A model generated the notes under the pieces. That model worked only from the letters and a program-made list of their open reading frames with translations. It had not been told where the DNA came from and did no database searches. This document shows, piece by piece, positions 1-5,370 of a stretch of 5,572 bases of DNA. Each line of letters starts with the position of its first letter. The stretch's first letter is position 1. The DNA is from a bacterium (GTDB taxonomy: Bacteria > CBDUZB01 > JAGLHV01). Position numbers and translations under genes: made by a program. Location: assembly GCA_023143305.1 (NCBI GenBank), contig JAGLHV010000102.1, positions 1 to 5,572 on the forward strand. The letters are read 5' to 3'.

Positions 1-630
1 TCCCTTGCGCAAACTACTTAAGACAACTAAAGTTACTGCTCTTCTGGATTCTCTAAAAGAAAAATTATTTTCTACTGATTCTCTTACCTGCTCAATAGCC
101 GCCGTAAGCCCCCATGTCCCGACTCCCTTACCCAGTAAGTCTTTAATCATAACCTGTATTTGTCCCGGGGAAATGCTTTTACCAACAGTATTTTTCACAG
201 TAGCCATAACCCTGGCTATTTCTCCAACCTGTAATTGGTTTTTAAGGCAAACTTCACATAGTTTAACACATTGATTAGCTTTGCAGTTTTCACCTATGCA
301 ATCAGTGATCATCCCGGTTATTTCTTCTACTTCCTGCCCATTGTAATTTTGCCCTTTAATAGCAATTTTCATCAATTTTAAAGCATACGGTTCCGAAACA
401 CCCTTGTTCACCAAATTCATTAAGCTAGCCTTTACTCTTTGGGTTTCTCCTTCTGACATCTTTTTTCTTTCGGTAATTATCTCCAGCTTCCGGATGGTTT
501 TCTTCAGTTGTTCATTCGATGTTGCCTTTTTCTTTTCAGCATTTATCATTTTTTTTGCGGCAAAAAGATTACCCGCACTAAAAAATACTGTTATCATCGC
601 TATAAGACACACTTTCCGTTTTAACTTCAT
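1..630 (-). CDS. Secreted alpha-helical protein with five-cysteine cluster (partial, C-terminus beyond left edge)
   Basis: I do not recognise the family. The frame is open for 210 codons from an ATG at 630 to the window edge, so the C-terminus is missing. Residues 1-25 form a signal peptide: a KLKRK basic start, a hydrophobic stretch, then an LFA-A cleavage-like site, so the protein should be exported. After it comes a Lys/Glu-rich, coiled-coil-like stretch (about 26-60), then helical segments. Residues 111-128 hold five cysteines spaced C-x4-C-x4-C-x3-C-x2-C, which could bind a metal or form disulfides in the periplasm. The segments around 70-108 and 163-205 both begin with an L-(V/L)-(N/G)-K-G-V pattern, suggesting divergent helical repeats of about 40 residues. 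The gene starts 40 bases after the CBM48 gene and has a near-ideal ribosome binding site. It is probably co-transcribed with the sigma/CBM48 pair and may be a target or accessory of that regulatory unit (inference). Confidence 0.85.
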   Translation of the reverse strand, partial: MKLKRKVCLIAMITVFFSAGNLFAAKKMINAEKKKATSNEQLKKTIRKLEIITERKKMSEGETQRVKASLMNLVNKGVSEPYALKLMKIAIKGQNYNGQEVEEITGMITDCIGENCKANQCVKLCEVCLKNQLQVGEIARVMATVKNTVGKSISPGQIQVMIKDLLGKGVGTWGLTAAIEQVRESVENNFSFRESRRAVTLVVLSSLRKG

Positions 631-637
631 TTTGTAA

Positions 638-646
638 TCACCTCCT
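638..646 (-). promoter_or_regulatory. Strong Shine-Dalgarno AGGAGGTGA for the cysteine-cluster protein
   Basis: Read on the minus strand, AGGAGGTGA lies 7 bases before the ATG at 630. It is a nine-base match to the anti-Shine-Dalgarno sequence and the strongest ribosome binding site in the window. It fixes the start of the partial gene at the left edge and suggests high expression of that exported protein. Confidence 0.85.
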
Positions 647-670
647 TTATTAATAGATTTTATTCATCAT

Positions 671-1150
671 TTACAAACGAGTTATATCTAATATAGAATT
701 TTTACCTCCATATCCATTGTCAATATATTCTTTTGCCTCCGGATCAGGAATCCACTTATTTCCATCAATAACAAAAACATACTGGTACCTCCCCTGCGGT
801 AAATTCAATTTAATCTTCCAGCTGCCATTTTGACGAACGAGTTTATAAGCATTAATATCCCAATCATTAAAATCACCGACTAAATAAACTGTTTGAGCTT
901 CAGGCATTTTTAAGGTAAAATTTATATTATTTTCTAGTGTTCCCCTTGATATAAAAACCATGTAATTAATCAGCAAAAAGGCAATAACTGCTACTGCAGA
1001 AGCCCATTTCCACTGAAGGGTAAAAATAAAAGACTTTTTTTGGGATTGTAAAATAGAACTATCCTCAGGAAGTTTATTCAGGACTTTATCAGTAAAATCA
1101 TCCGGGATAATTATTTTTGTCTTTTTTAGAAAAAGCCCTATTTTTTCCAA
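671..1150 (-). CDS. Membrane-anchored CBM48 (glycogen-binding-like) protein, probable remnant of an anti-sigma factor
   Basis: The likely role is as the anti-sigma partner of the adjacent sigma factor, with a glycan-binding-like domain outside the membrane. Numbering from the TTG at 1150 (159 residues): 1-45 is a cytoplasmic segment containing the juxtamembrane pattern IPDDFTDKVLNKLPE, 47-67 is one transmembrane helix, and 76-156 is a CBM48/AMPK-type early-set domain. CBM48 marks are VGDFNDW (91-97), GRYQYVFVIDG (120-130), and W133 followed by PDP. The TTG start is doubtful: it has only a weak GGGAAAG upstream and overlaps the sigma gene by 13 bases. The same frame extends upstream to 1198 without a usable start and encodes a C-x2-C motif typical of the end of an anti-sigma zinc domain. 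The original N-terminus therefore appears to be lost. The CBM48 domain is convincing; its ligand and any remaining anti-sigma activity are unknown. Confidence 0.8.
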   Translation of the reverse strand: MEKIGLFLKKTKIIIPDDFTDKVLNKLPEDSSILQSQKKSFIFTLQWKWASAVAVIAFLLINYMVFISRGTLENNINFTLKMPEAQTVYLVGDFNDWDINAYKLVRQNGSWKIKLNLPQGRYQYVFVIDGNKWIPDPEAKEYIDNGYGGKNSILDITRL

Positions 1151-1590
1151 ACTATTGAATCTTTCCCGGCAAAGATGACATTTATTTTTTCTCTTTCTTC
1201 CTTATCAATTAATGTTTCCTCTATTGTTGCACTTTTATCCGGTATCTGTCTAATAATTTCATCATCCCTGTTTAAGATCAATTTATCTATAGAAATAAAC
1301 TTTAAAATACTTCTCCTTTTCAACTTGTTTTTACATATATTTAAGCCGATTGTATATAACCAGGTATGAAAATTAAACCTTATTTTAAATTCTTTTAATT
1401 TTCTATATGCCTGCAAAAAAACTTCCTGGGATACATCCTCCGCATCGCTATAATTACCCATCATATAGTACGCAAGTTTAAATATAGAATTTTTATATTT
1501 GTCTATAAGCTGCCTAAATGATTCTTTTTCTCCCCTAAGAGTTTTTTTAATTAAAATTAAATCTTCGGCAACAGATGAATTTTCCTTCAT
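1138..1590 (-). CDS. ECF-type RNA polymerase sigma factor lacking region 4 (probably truncated)
   Basis: The N-terminal part is a clear sigma-70 family region 2, which binds core polymerase and the promoter -10 element. Residues 23-93 carry SFRQLIDKYKNSIFKLAY, then the hallmark DAEDVSQEVFLQAYRKL (49-65), and FHTWLYTIGLNICKNKLKRR (74-93). Residues 94-125 are the usual linker, ending in IEETLIDKEERE, which normally leads straight into region 4. Here only about 15 further residues follow (NVIFAGKDSIVWKK) before a TAG, with no helix-turn-helix. At 150 residues it is about 30-50 shorter than a usual ECF sigma factor. Without region 4 it could not recognise a -35 element in the normal way. The ATG at 1590 has only a weak GGGATG upstream. 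The gene overlaps the CBM48 frame by 13 bases, as sigma/anti-sigma pairs often do. It may be a pseudogene, a region-2-only regulator, or an assembly artefact. Confidence 0.85.
   Translation of the reverse strand: MKENSSVAEDLILIKKTLRGEKESFRQLIDKYKNSIFKLAYYMMGNYSDAEDVSQEVFLQAYRKLKEFKIRFNFHTWLYTIGLNICKNKLKRRSILKFISIDKLILNRDDEIIRQIPDKSATIEETLIDKEEREKINVIFAGKDSIVWKK
1151..1186 (-). pseudogene. Remnant of anti-sigma zinc-binding (ZAS) domain, out of frame with the sigma gene
   Basis: Directly upstream of the TTG start of the CBM48 protein, the same frame reads N-K-C-H-L-C-R-E-R-F-N-S and then continues L-E-K-I-G. Zinc-binding anti-sigma domains end in H-x3-C-x2-C followed by R and a helix, so the C-x2-C-R-x-R-F-x2-L pattern (the two Cys codons at 1180-1178 and 1171-1169) matches that end. 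The expected histidine four residues before the first cysteine is absent, because that sequence appears to come from the sigma gene. TGA and TAA codons at 1207-1202 close the frame upstream and no start codon lies between. This is read as coding sequence stranded by a deletion. Confidence 0.6.
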
Positions 1591-1685
1591 TTTACTACAT
1601 CCCTATCTAAAATTTATTAATATTATTCCCGGACAAATCATTGGTTCTATAGGTGACAATCCCAATTTCAATGTGTCTTTCAGTT

Positions 1686-2459
1686 TTATTTTTTTCTTTC
1701 AAAATAATCAATATCTATGACTATAGCTGCAGCTAAAATAAGCGGCTTTAAAGAAGCATCTTTAACCTTACTTATATCTACTAAAAAATTATCCGCATCA
1801 GAAATAATTTCAGTAACCGCACCGGACCATTTTTTAAGAATTACCGCTACTTCCTGATTTAAATTATTATATACCTTAAAAGTCCATGGATGCAGGAGCG
1901 GACCAATAATAGTAGCTACTTTTTGATTATAACTATTGTATATTTCATATCTTTTTTTAAAAAAATTAAATTTTCCCTGTATTATTCCGATATTACCCTT
2001 TTTAGGATCTGTTACTTCTACTCTGGAAAAAAGCCACTTGAATTTACGCACAACAGCAAGAAAAGGAATTCCCTGTTCTAAAAAAGTGATTTCATAAGGA
2101 CGATGTGTATTAGTAAAATGTCGCACCATCTTTTCACCCGCATCTCCCTTTTTTTCAAAAACTCTTCCTGTTGCACTTGTTCCTACCCCGCTCATAAGAT
2201 AGCGATTAGCCGTTTCCCATCCGGATATTATTTCTAAAGTTTCTTTCTGTTGTTGAATAATGATCTTAGGACTGGCAAGAATATTTCCGCTTATAGTTGG
2301 GTGATTTTCTTTTTTAGTAATTTCCGGAGAAGTTTTTAAGGATTTATCAGGAATAAAATCGTAATAACAAGCCCAACAATATTCAGCTTTTACATCATTA
2401 TCTTTTCCGCATTTTGGGCATAGGCGTTTATCCCCTTGATTTTTAGATAAATCACTCAT
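1686..2459 (-). CDS. Zinc-ribbon plus phospholipid-scramblase-like (LURP-one-related) protein
   Basis: The 257-residue protein has two parts. Residues 14-31 form a zinc ribbon (C14-P-K-C17 and C28-W-A-C31). A linker follows to about 70, and residues 75-253 match the scramblase/Tubby-like C-terminal fold. Scramblase-family marks include FKVYNNLNQEVAVILKKWSG (194-213), the DADNFLVDI motif (221-229), and the closing hydrophobic helix LILAAAIVIDIDYFE (240-254). No signal peptide is present, so it is expected in the cytoplasm or on the inner membrane face. Bacterial members are widespread but their activity is mostly unproven, and lipid scrambling should not be assumed. Its ATG shares a base with the TAA of the upstream hydrolase gene (TAATG), with GGGGGAAAG as ribosome binding site, so the two are probably translated together. 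The 95 bases after its stop lead to the sigma gene and show no clear terminator. Confidence 0.85.
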   Translation of the reverse strand: MSDLSKNQGDKRLCPKCGKDNDVKAEYCWACYYDFIPDKSLKTSPEITKKENHPTISGNILASPKIIIQQQKETLEIISGWETANRYLMSGVGTSATGRVFEKKGDAGEKMVRHFTNTHRPYEITFLEQGIPFLAVVRKFKWLFSRVEVTDPKKGNIGIIQGKFNFFKKRYEIYNSYNQKVATIIGPLLHPWTFKVYNNLNQEVAVILKKWSGAVTEIISDADNFLVDISKVKDASLKPLILAAAIVIDIDYFERKK

Positions 2460-3571
2460 TATTTAACTTTCCCCCTTTTTATTTTCTCTTTTTTCCCTTC
2501 AAAAATAGTAAGCATTTCTTCCGGCAATAAATGTCTTGAACTAAATATAATCACCCCATTTGCTTTGCTGCCGGCAACAGTATCCAGCATTTTACCAAAC
2601 TCTTGCTCTGAAATATCATGGGTTTGAATAATAGGTAAAACATCTTTGCCGGTTAGTTGAAAAACATACTCAGTAATATCAGCAATCCATTTTTTGGGCC
2701 TGTTACACATTTTATGATACACCATTGGTGAAAAAATATCAACATATTCAGCCAGAGCAAAATAATCCTGTCCGATAATTTTTTTTATCGCATTATTGTG
2801 GTCACCGGTTTTCCAGGGCACAGTAAACATGGCTAAAATCATCTCCGGCTTATTTTGCTTAATTATTTCCCGGACAGACTCGACTAATGAAGTTATATTC
2901 CGGCATTTCCATTCAGTCCAATCTTTTTCGTGCTCTTTAAGTATCCATTCCGCCTTGCCCTTTGTTGTTTTTAGCATTTGGGGAATTTGTATTTTTGTTT
3001 CCTTCTGAAAAATCTTTAAACATTCATTACAAAAGCAGGTTTGTTCCAATTTTGGCTCCGGTACTTCCCAATGACAGGGATAACGAATAAAATCCAGCCA
3101 GATTCCATCGACTTCATAATCTGTTATTAACTGTTTAATCTTAGCCAGTTTTTCTTTTCTTAATTCTTCCTGGTTGGGGCACAATCCTGCATACCACTTA
3201 ATTTTAGAAATTTTCTCGCCTTTGGCATTTATTGGCCTTGATTCAGGGTATTTTCCCCAATAACGTTCACCTACAAAAATACTAACCTCAACAAAAAAAT
3301 ACATATTATTTTTATGTAAAGCGTTAATTAATTCTTTGTTGCGATAATCACCAAAAAGAGCATTTATACTCTTGCCCTTTAATTCCTGCACAATTTCGTT
3401 AACATTTTTTCCCTTAAAATATTTATCTTTCCAATTAAATCCATAAATAGCTTTGATTTTTTTGTTTCGTTCCGCGGCTGGACTAAAATCCGCTCCGGAC
3501 AAACTGCAGATTAGAAATATGGCAGAGATTATTATCAATTGATAAGTCAAGGTCCTCTCTTCCTTTTCCAT
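2459..3571 (-). CDS. Secreted GHL10/DUF4015-like putative glycoside hydrolase
   Basis: This 370-residue protein resembles the TIM-barrel 'hypothetical glycosyl hydrolase' families (GHL10, DUF4015, YngK-like). Residues 1-27 form a signal peptide with a hydrophobic run QLIIISAIFLICSLSG; there is no lipobox. The strongest mark is DGIWLDFIRYP (155-165), whose Asp and Arg are the conserved and presumed active-site residues. Other typical parts are FFVEVSIF near 92-99, a C-x-C-x2-C cluster at 179-184, and EYVDIFSPMVYH (275-286) at a late strand of the barrel. The substrate is unknown; a cell-envelope or extracellular polysaccharide is plausible. The start is set at the ATG at 3571 because AAGGTGG lies five bases upstream; a GTG at 3580 in the same frame falls inside that ribosome binding site. 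The stop overlaps the scramblase-like gene. It lies 49 bases after the small membrane-protein gene, so all may share one transcript. Confidence 0.85.
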   Translation of the reverse strand: MEKEERTLTYQLIIISAIFLICSLSGADFSPAAERNKKIKAIYGFNWKDKYFKGKNVNEIVQELKGKSINALFGDYRNKELINALHKNNMYFFVEVSIFVGERYWGKYPESRPINAKGEKISKIKWYAGLCPNQEELRKEKLAKIKQLITDYEVDGIWLDFIRYPCHWEVPEPKLEQTCFCNECLKIFQKETKIQIPQMLKTTKGKAEWILKEHEKDWTEWKCRNITSLVESVREIIKQNKPEMILAMFTVPWKTGDHNNAIKKIIGQDYFALAEYVDIFSPMVYHKMCNRPKKWIADITEYVFQLTGKDVLPIIQTHDISEQEFGKMLDTVAGSKANGVIIFSSRHLLPEEMLTIFEGKKEKIKRGKVK

Positions 3572-3576
3572 ATAAT

Positions 3577-3601
3577 CCACCTTAACAAATAATTTTTAAG
3601 G
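3577..3601 (-). promoter_or_regulatory. Possible hairpin covering the ribosome binding site of the GHL10-like gene
   Basis: In the transcript, CCUUAA (3601-3596) can pair with UUAAGG (3585-3580) across a 10-base loop. The second arm is part of the AAGGTGG ribosome binding site used by the start at 3571. The stem is short and AU-rich, so a regulatory role is only a possibility. Confidence 0.25.
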
Positions 3602-3620
3602 CATCCTGGTTTTGATTAAA

Positions 3621-3953
3621 TCAATCCGTTGTTATAACCAGATAAACGAAAAAAACTGCCAATCCTAAAAAAAGAAACGGATTATAACCAGGGGGAGACG
3701 ACTTTCCCCAATAGGCAGCAATAATTAACATTAATAAAATCATCAGTCCAGCTAATCTTCTAACTTTTGCTGTTTTCTTTCCAATATATTTTCTATGAAA
3801 TATTCCGGTATAAATTAAAATAACTGCTATCATAAAACCCAAAAAATCGTTGCTAGAAAAAAAACCTATCCCATATAAATTTGTATAATAAATATCTATG
3901 CCTAAGAAAAAAACCGAACACAAAACAATAATTACCCAATAAACTATATTCAC
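3621..3953 (-). CDS. Small four-helix membrane protein, paralog A
   Basis: I do not recognise this 110-residue family. Hydrophobic stretches at about 4-20, 37-52, 67-82 and 92-108 suggest four membrane helices. A charged loop, GKKTAKVRRLAG (58-69), lies between helices 2 and 3 and is probably on the cytoplasmic side. The C-terminus ends FFVYLVITTD. A paralog lies directly upstream at 4066-4395, and from TGIF (residue 49) onward about half the residues are the same, including the GKKTAK-x-RRL loop and the ITTD end. The start is a GTG at 3953, six bases after AAGGA. In the paralog the aligned start is one codon earlier (ATG there, AAG here), so the start has shifted by a codon. A 55-bp repeat precedes both genes. 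Function is unknown. Confidence 0.75.
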   Translation of the reverse strand: MNIVYWVIIVLCSVFFLGIDIYYTNLYGIGFFSSNDFLGFMIAVILIYTGIFHRKYIGKKTAKVRRLAGLMILLMLIIAAYWGKSSPPGYNPFLFLGLAVFFVYLVITTD

Positions 3954-3967
3954 CTTTGTTCCTTGCT

Positions 3968-4022
3968 CCCCTTTTTTTGTTTTTCAAATCAAAAAATAAT
4001 ATAGTTTTAATTTTAACAAAAT
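3968..4022. repeat. 55-bp direct repeat, copy 1, leader of paralog A
   Basis: The stretch is identical base for base to 4405-4459. It begins CCCCTTTTTTTG and ends TTTTAACAAAAT on the plus strand. In the minus-strand direction it sits about 15 bases ahead of the start of paralog A and holds a TATATTATT run that could serve as a -10 element, an ATTTT-GTT-AAAAT inverted repeat, and a purine run ending in GGGG next to the start. Weaker similarity continues into the coding start with a few mismatches and a 2-base gap. Confidence 0.95.
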
Positions 4023-4065
4023 ATTTTCTTAAAATTTACATTCCAAACCTGTTCTGGAAAAAATC

Positions 4066-4395
4066 TCAATCCGTTGTTATAATCAGATAAACTACAAAAA
4101 ACCATAAGCCCAAAAAAAGTAAAGATTTAACCCAACTAAAAGGAATTGATACACCCCGAAGATCAGTCATCATAACAAATATCAATAAAATCATTATTCC
4201 CGATAATCTTCGAAGTTTAGCGGTTTTTTTTCCCAAAACTCCTTTATAAAATATACCGGTTATAATAAACATCACTGCACCTACATAACAAAAAATTACA
4301 TATCTATTATCAAGCGGGATTTCTACATAAAAATTTAAAACTATTGCAAAGAGCATACAAGCAACCACTATTAAACTGAATGTTATATTCCCCAT
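4066..4395 (-). CDS. Small four-helix membrane protein, paralog B
   Basis: This 109-residue protein is a paralog of the one at 3621-3953 and belongs to no family I recognise. Hydrophobic stretches at about 5-22, 31-49, 64-76 and 90-106 suggest four membrane helices, with the shared loop GKKTAKLRRLSG at 55-66 and the shared ending VYLIITTD. The N-terminal halves of the two proteins are barely alike, while the second halves are about 50 percent identical by eye. The ATG at 4395 follows AAGGGG at a distance of about ten bases. It is the first gene of the leftward set, facing away from the LolA-like gene, so its promoter should lie between 4396 and about 4520, which contains copy 2 of the 55-bp repeat. 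The close pairing with paralog A indicates a tandem duplication of gene plus leader. Confidence 0.75.
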   Translation of the reverse strand: MGNITFSLIVVACMLFAIVLNFYVEIPLDNRYVIFCYVGAVMFIITGIFYKGVLGKKTAKLRRLSGIMILLIFVMMTDLRGVSIPFSWVKSLLFLGLWFFVVYLIITTD

Positions 4396-4404
4396 TGTTA
4401 CTTG

Positions 4405-4459
4405 CCCCTTTTTTTGTTTTTCAAATCAAAAAATAATATAGTTTTAATTTTAACAAAAT
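4405..4459. repeat. 55-bp direct repeat, copy 2, leader of paralog B
   Basis: Perfect copy of 3968-4022, located about ten bases upstream of the ATG of paralog B. Here the inverted repeat in the minus-strand direction is one base longer on each side (AATTTT-GTT-AAAATT). No convincing -35 box was found at normal distance from the TATATT element, so the promoter assignment stays open. Being non-coding, its complete identity contrasts with the diverged proteins that follow each copy. Confidence 0.95.
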
Positions 4460-4524
4460 TCTTTTTTGAAAGCAATTAAATTTAGTATAACTCCCATACG
4501 GGCTGGAATGTATCCCACCCCCCC

Positions 4525-4553
4525 TTGACACAGCAACAAAACTATGTTAAAAA
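4525..4553 (+). promoter_or_regulatory. Candidate promoter of the LolA-like gene
   Basis: A perfect -35 box TTGACA at 4525-4530 is followed after 17 bases by TAAAAA (4548-4553), a four-of-six match to TATAAT that lacks the conserved last T. The distance to the ATG at 4597 leaves a leader of about 35-40 bases. The perfect -35 box supports the call; the weak -10 limits it. It also explains why a longer TTG start at 4525 is unlikely, since that codon is part of the -35 box. Confidence 0.4.
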
Positions 4554-4596
4554 AGATAGAGCAGCAAATTTAAAAAATTATAACAGGGATAAAACA

Positions 4597-5370
4597 ATGG
4601 CCAATAAAATTATTCTCTCATTAATCTTATTTTCTTTAATTAATTTTTCAGCTATCAAAACATACGCAGAAAATCTTACCTCTCAGGAAATTGTAAATAA
4701 AATGAACGAGGTAATTAATCCTCAAACCGCACAGGCAAAAGCAAAGGTGACCATCATTACTTCCTCCGGGAAGGAAAGGACTTTTATTTATAATTCTTTC
4801 ACTAAAGGCCGGGGAGAAAAAAATCTAATCCGCTATTTAGAACCTAAACGGGCAAAAGGACAGGCAATGTTGATGCTCAATAATGCCGATGATATCTGGG
4901 CTTATTTCCCGCGGACTAAAAGAGTGCGAAAATTAGCTACCCATGCTAAAAAACAAAATTGGGAAGGCAGTGACTTTTCCTACGAAGACATGGGTTCTGG
5001 AGACGCTTTTATTGATGAATATAAAAATAAATTATTAGGTGAAGAAAAAAAAGAAAATTATAATTGCTACAAAATCGAACTGGAAAAGAAAAAAGACAGT
5101 AATGCCGGATATTCCCGCTTAATTATCTGGATAATTAAAGATAATTTTTTTCCTATCGCCATGAATTATTACGACAGGAAAGACCCCCAATTTCTTAAAA
5201 AGGTTTTAATCCAGTATGAAATAAAAGATATCGACGGCATTCCCACCGGGATGAAAATGACGATGTATAACAAAAAAGATTCTACCCAAACGAATATGGA
5301 ACTACTGGAAGTAAAATATAATTTAGAGCTGGATGATTCTATTTTTTCTGAAAGGAATTTAAAGAAATGA
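4597..5370 (+). CDS. Outer membrane lipoprotein-sorting (LolA-like) family protein
   Basis: The 257-residue protein belongs to the LolA-like group (PF17131 type), periplasmic half-barrel proteins that bind lipid-like cargo and are often encoded near RND/MMPL-type transporters. Residues 1-24 are a signal peptide ending in TYA before E25, so the mature protein is periplasmic. Family marks are LTSQEIVNKMNE (27-38), YLEPKRAKGQAML (80-92), WAYFPRTKRVRKL (101-113) and GSDFSYEDM (124-132), followed by the C-terminal sheet with GIPTGMKMTMYNKK (214-227). The ATG at 4597 is chosen because it follows AGGGAT and begins the signal peptide; the frame is open upstream to a TTG at 4525, but that extension is Lys/Asn-rich and would put residues before the signal. 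The stop overlaps the next gene as ATGA, so the two are likely translated together. Lipid cargo is unknown, and it is probably not the canonical LolA of lipoprotein transport. Confidence 0.88.
   Translation: MANKIILSLILFSLINFSAIKTYAENLTSQEIVNKMNEVINPQTAQAKAKVTIITSSGKERTFIYNSFTKGRGEKNLIRYLEPKRAKGQAMLMLNNADDIWAYFPRTKRVRKLATHAKKQNWEGSDFSYEDMGSGDAFIDEYKNKLLGEEKKENYNCYKIELEKKKDSNAGYSRLIIWIIKDNFFPIAMNYYDRKDPQFLKKVLIQYEIKDIDGIPTGMKMTMYNKKDSTQTNMELLEVKYNLELDDSIFSERNLKK

Noticed and set aside
5..637. Plus-strand open frames at 5-274 and 404-637
   Set aside because: They lie antisense to the minus-strand gene at 1-630, which has a signal peptide and a strong ribosome binding site; the plus-strand peptides show no family features.
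1603..1671. Minus-strand 22-codon frame from a TTG in the gap between the scramblase-like and sigma genes
   Set aside because: The TTG has no ribosome binding site worth naming, the frame is very short, and nothing in the peptide matches a family I know.
1591..1685. ECF-type autoregulatory promoter (GGAAC-like -35 with a GTC-like -10) ahead of the sigma gene
   Set aside because: GGGAATAA at about 1621-1630 resembles a -35 weakly, but no fitting -10 lies at normal distance, so no promoter is claimed.
2796..3008. Plus-strand open frame inside the GHL10-like gene
   Set aside because: It is an antisense shadow of a well-supported gene and has no ribosome binding site or recognisable domain.
3572..3580. 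GTG start at 3580 for the GHL10-like gene
   Set aside because: The GTG is inside the AAGGTGG ribosome binding site that serves the ATG at 3571.
4525..4596. N-terminal extension of the LolA-like protein from a TTG at 4525
   Set aside because: It would place 24 polar residues before a normal signal peptide, the TTG overlaps a perfect -35 box, and the ATG at 4597 has its own AGGGAT site.
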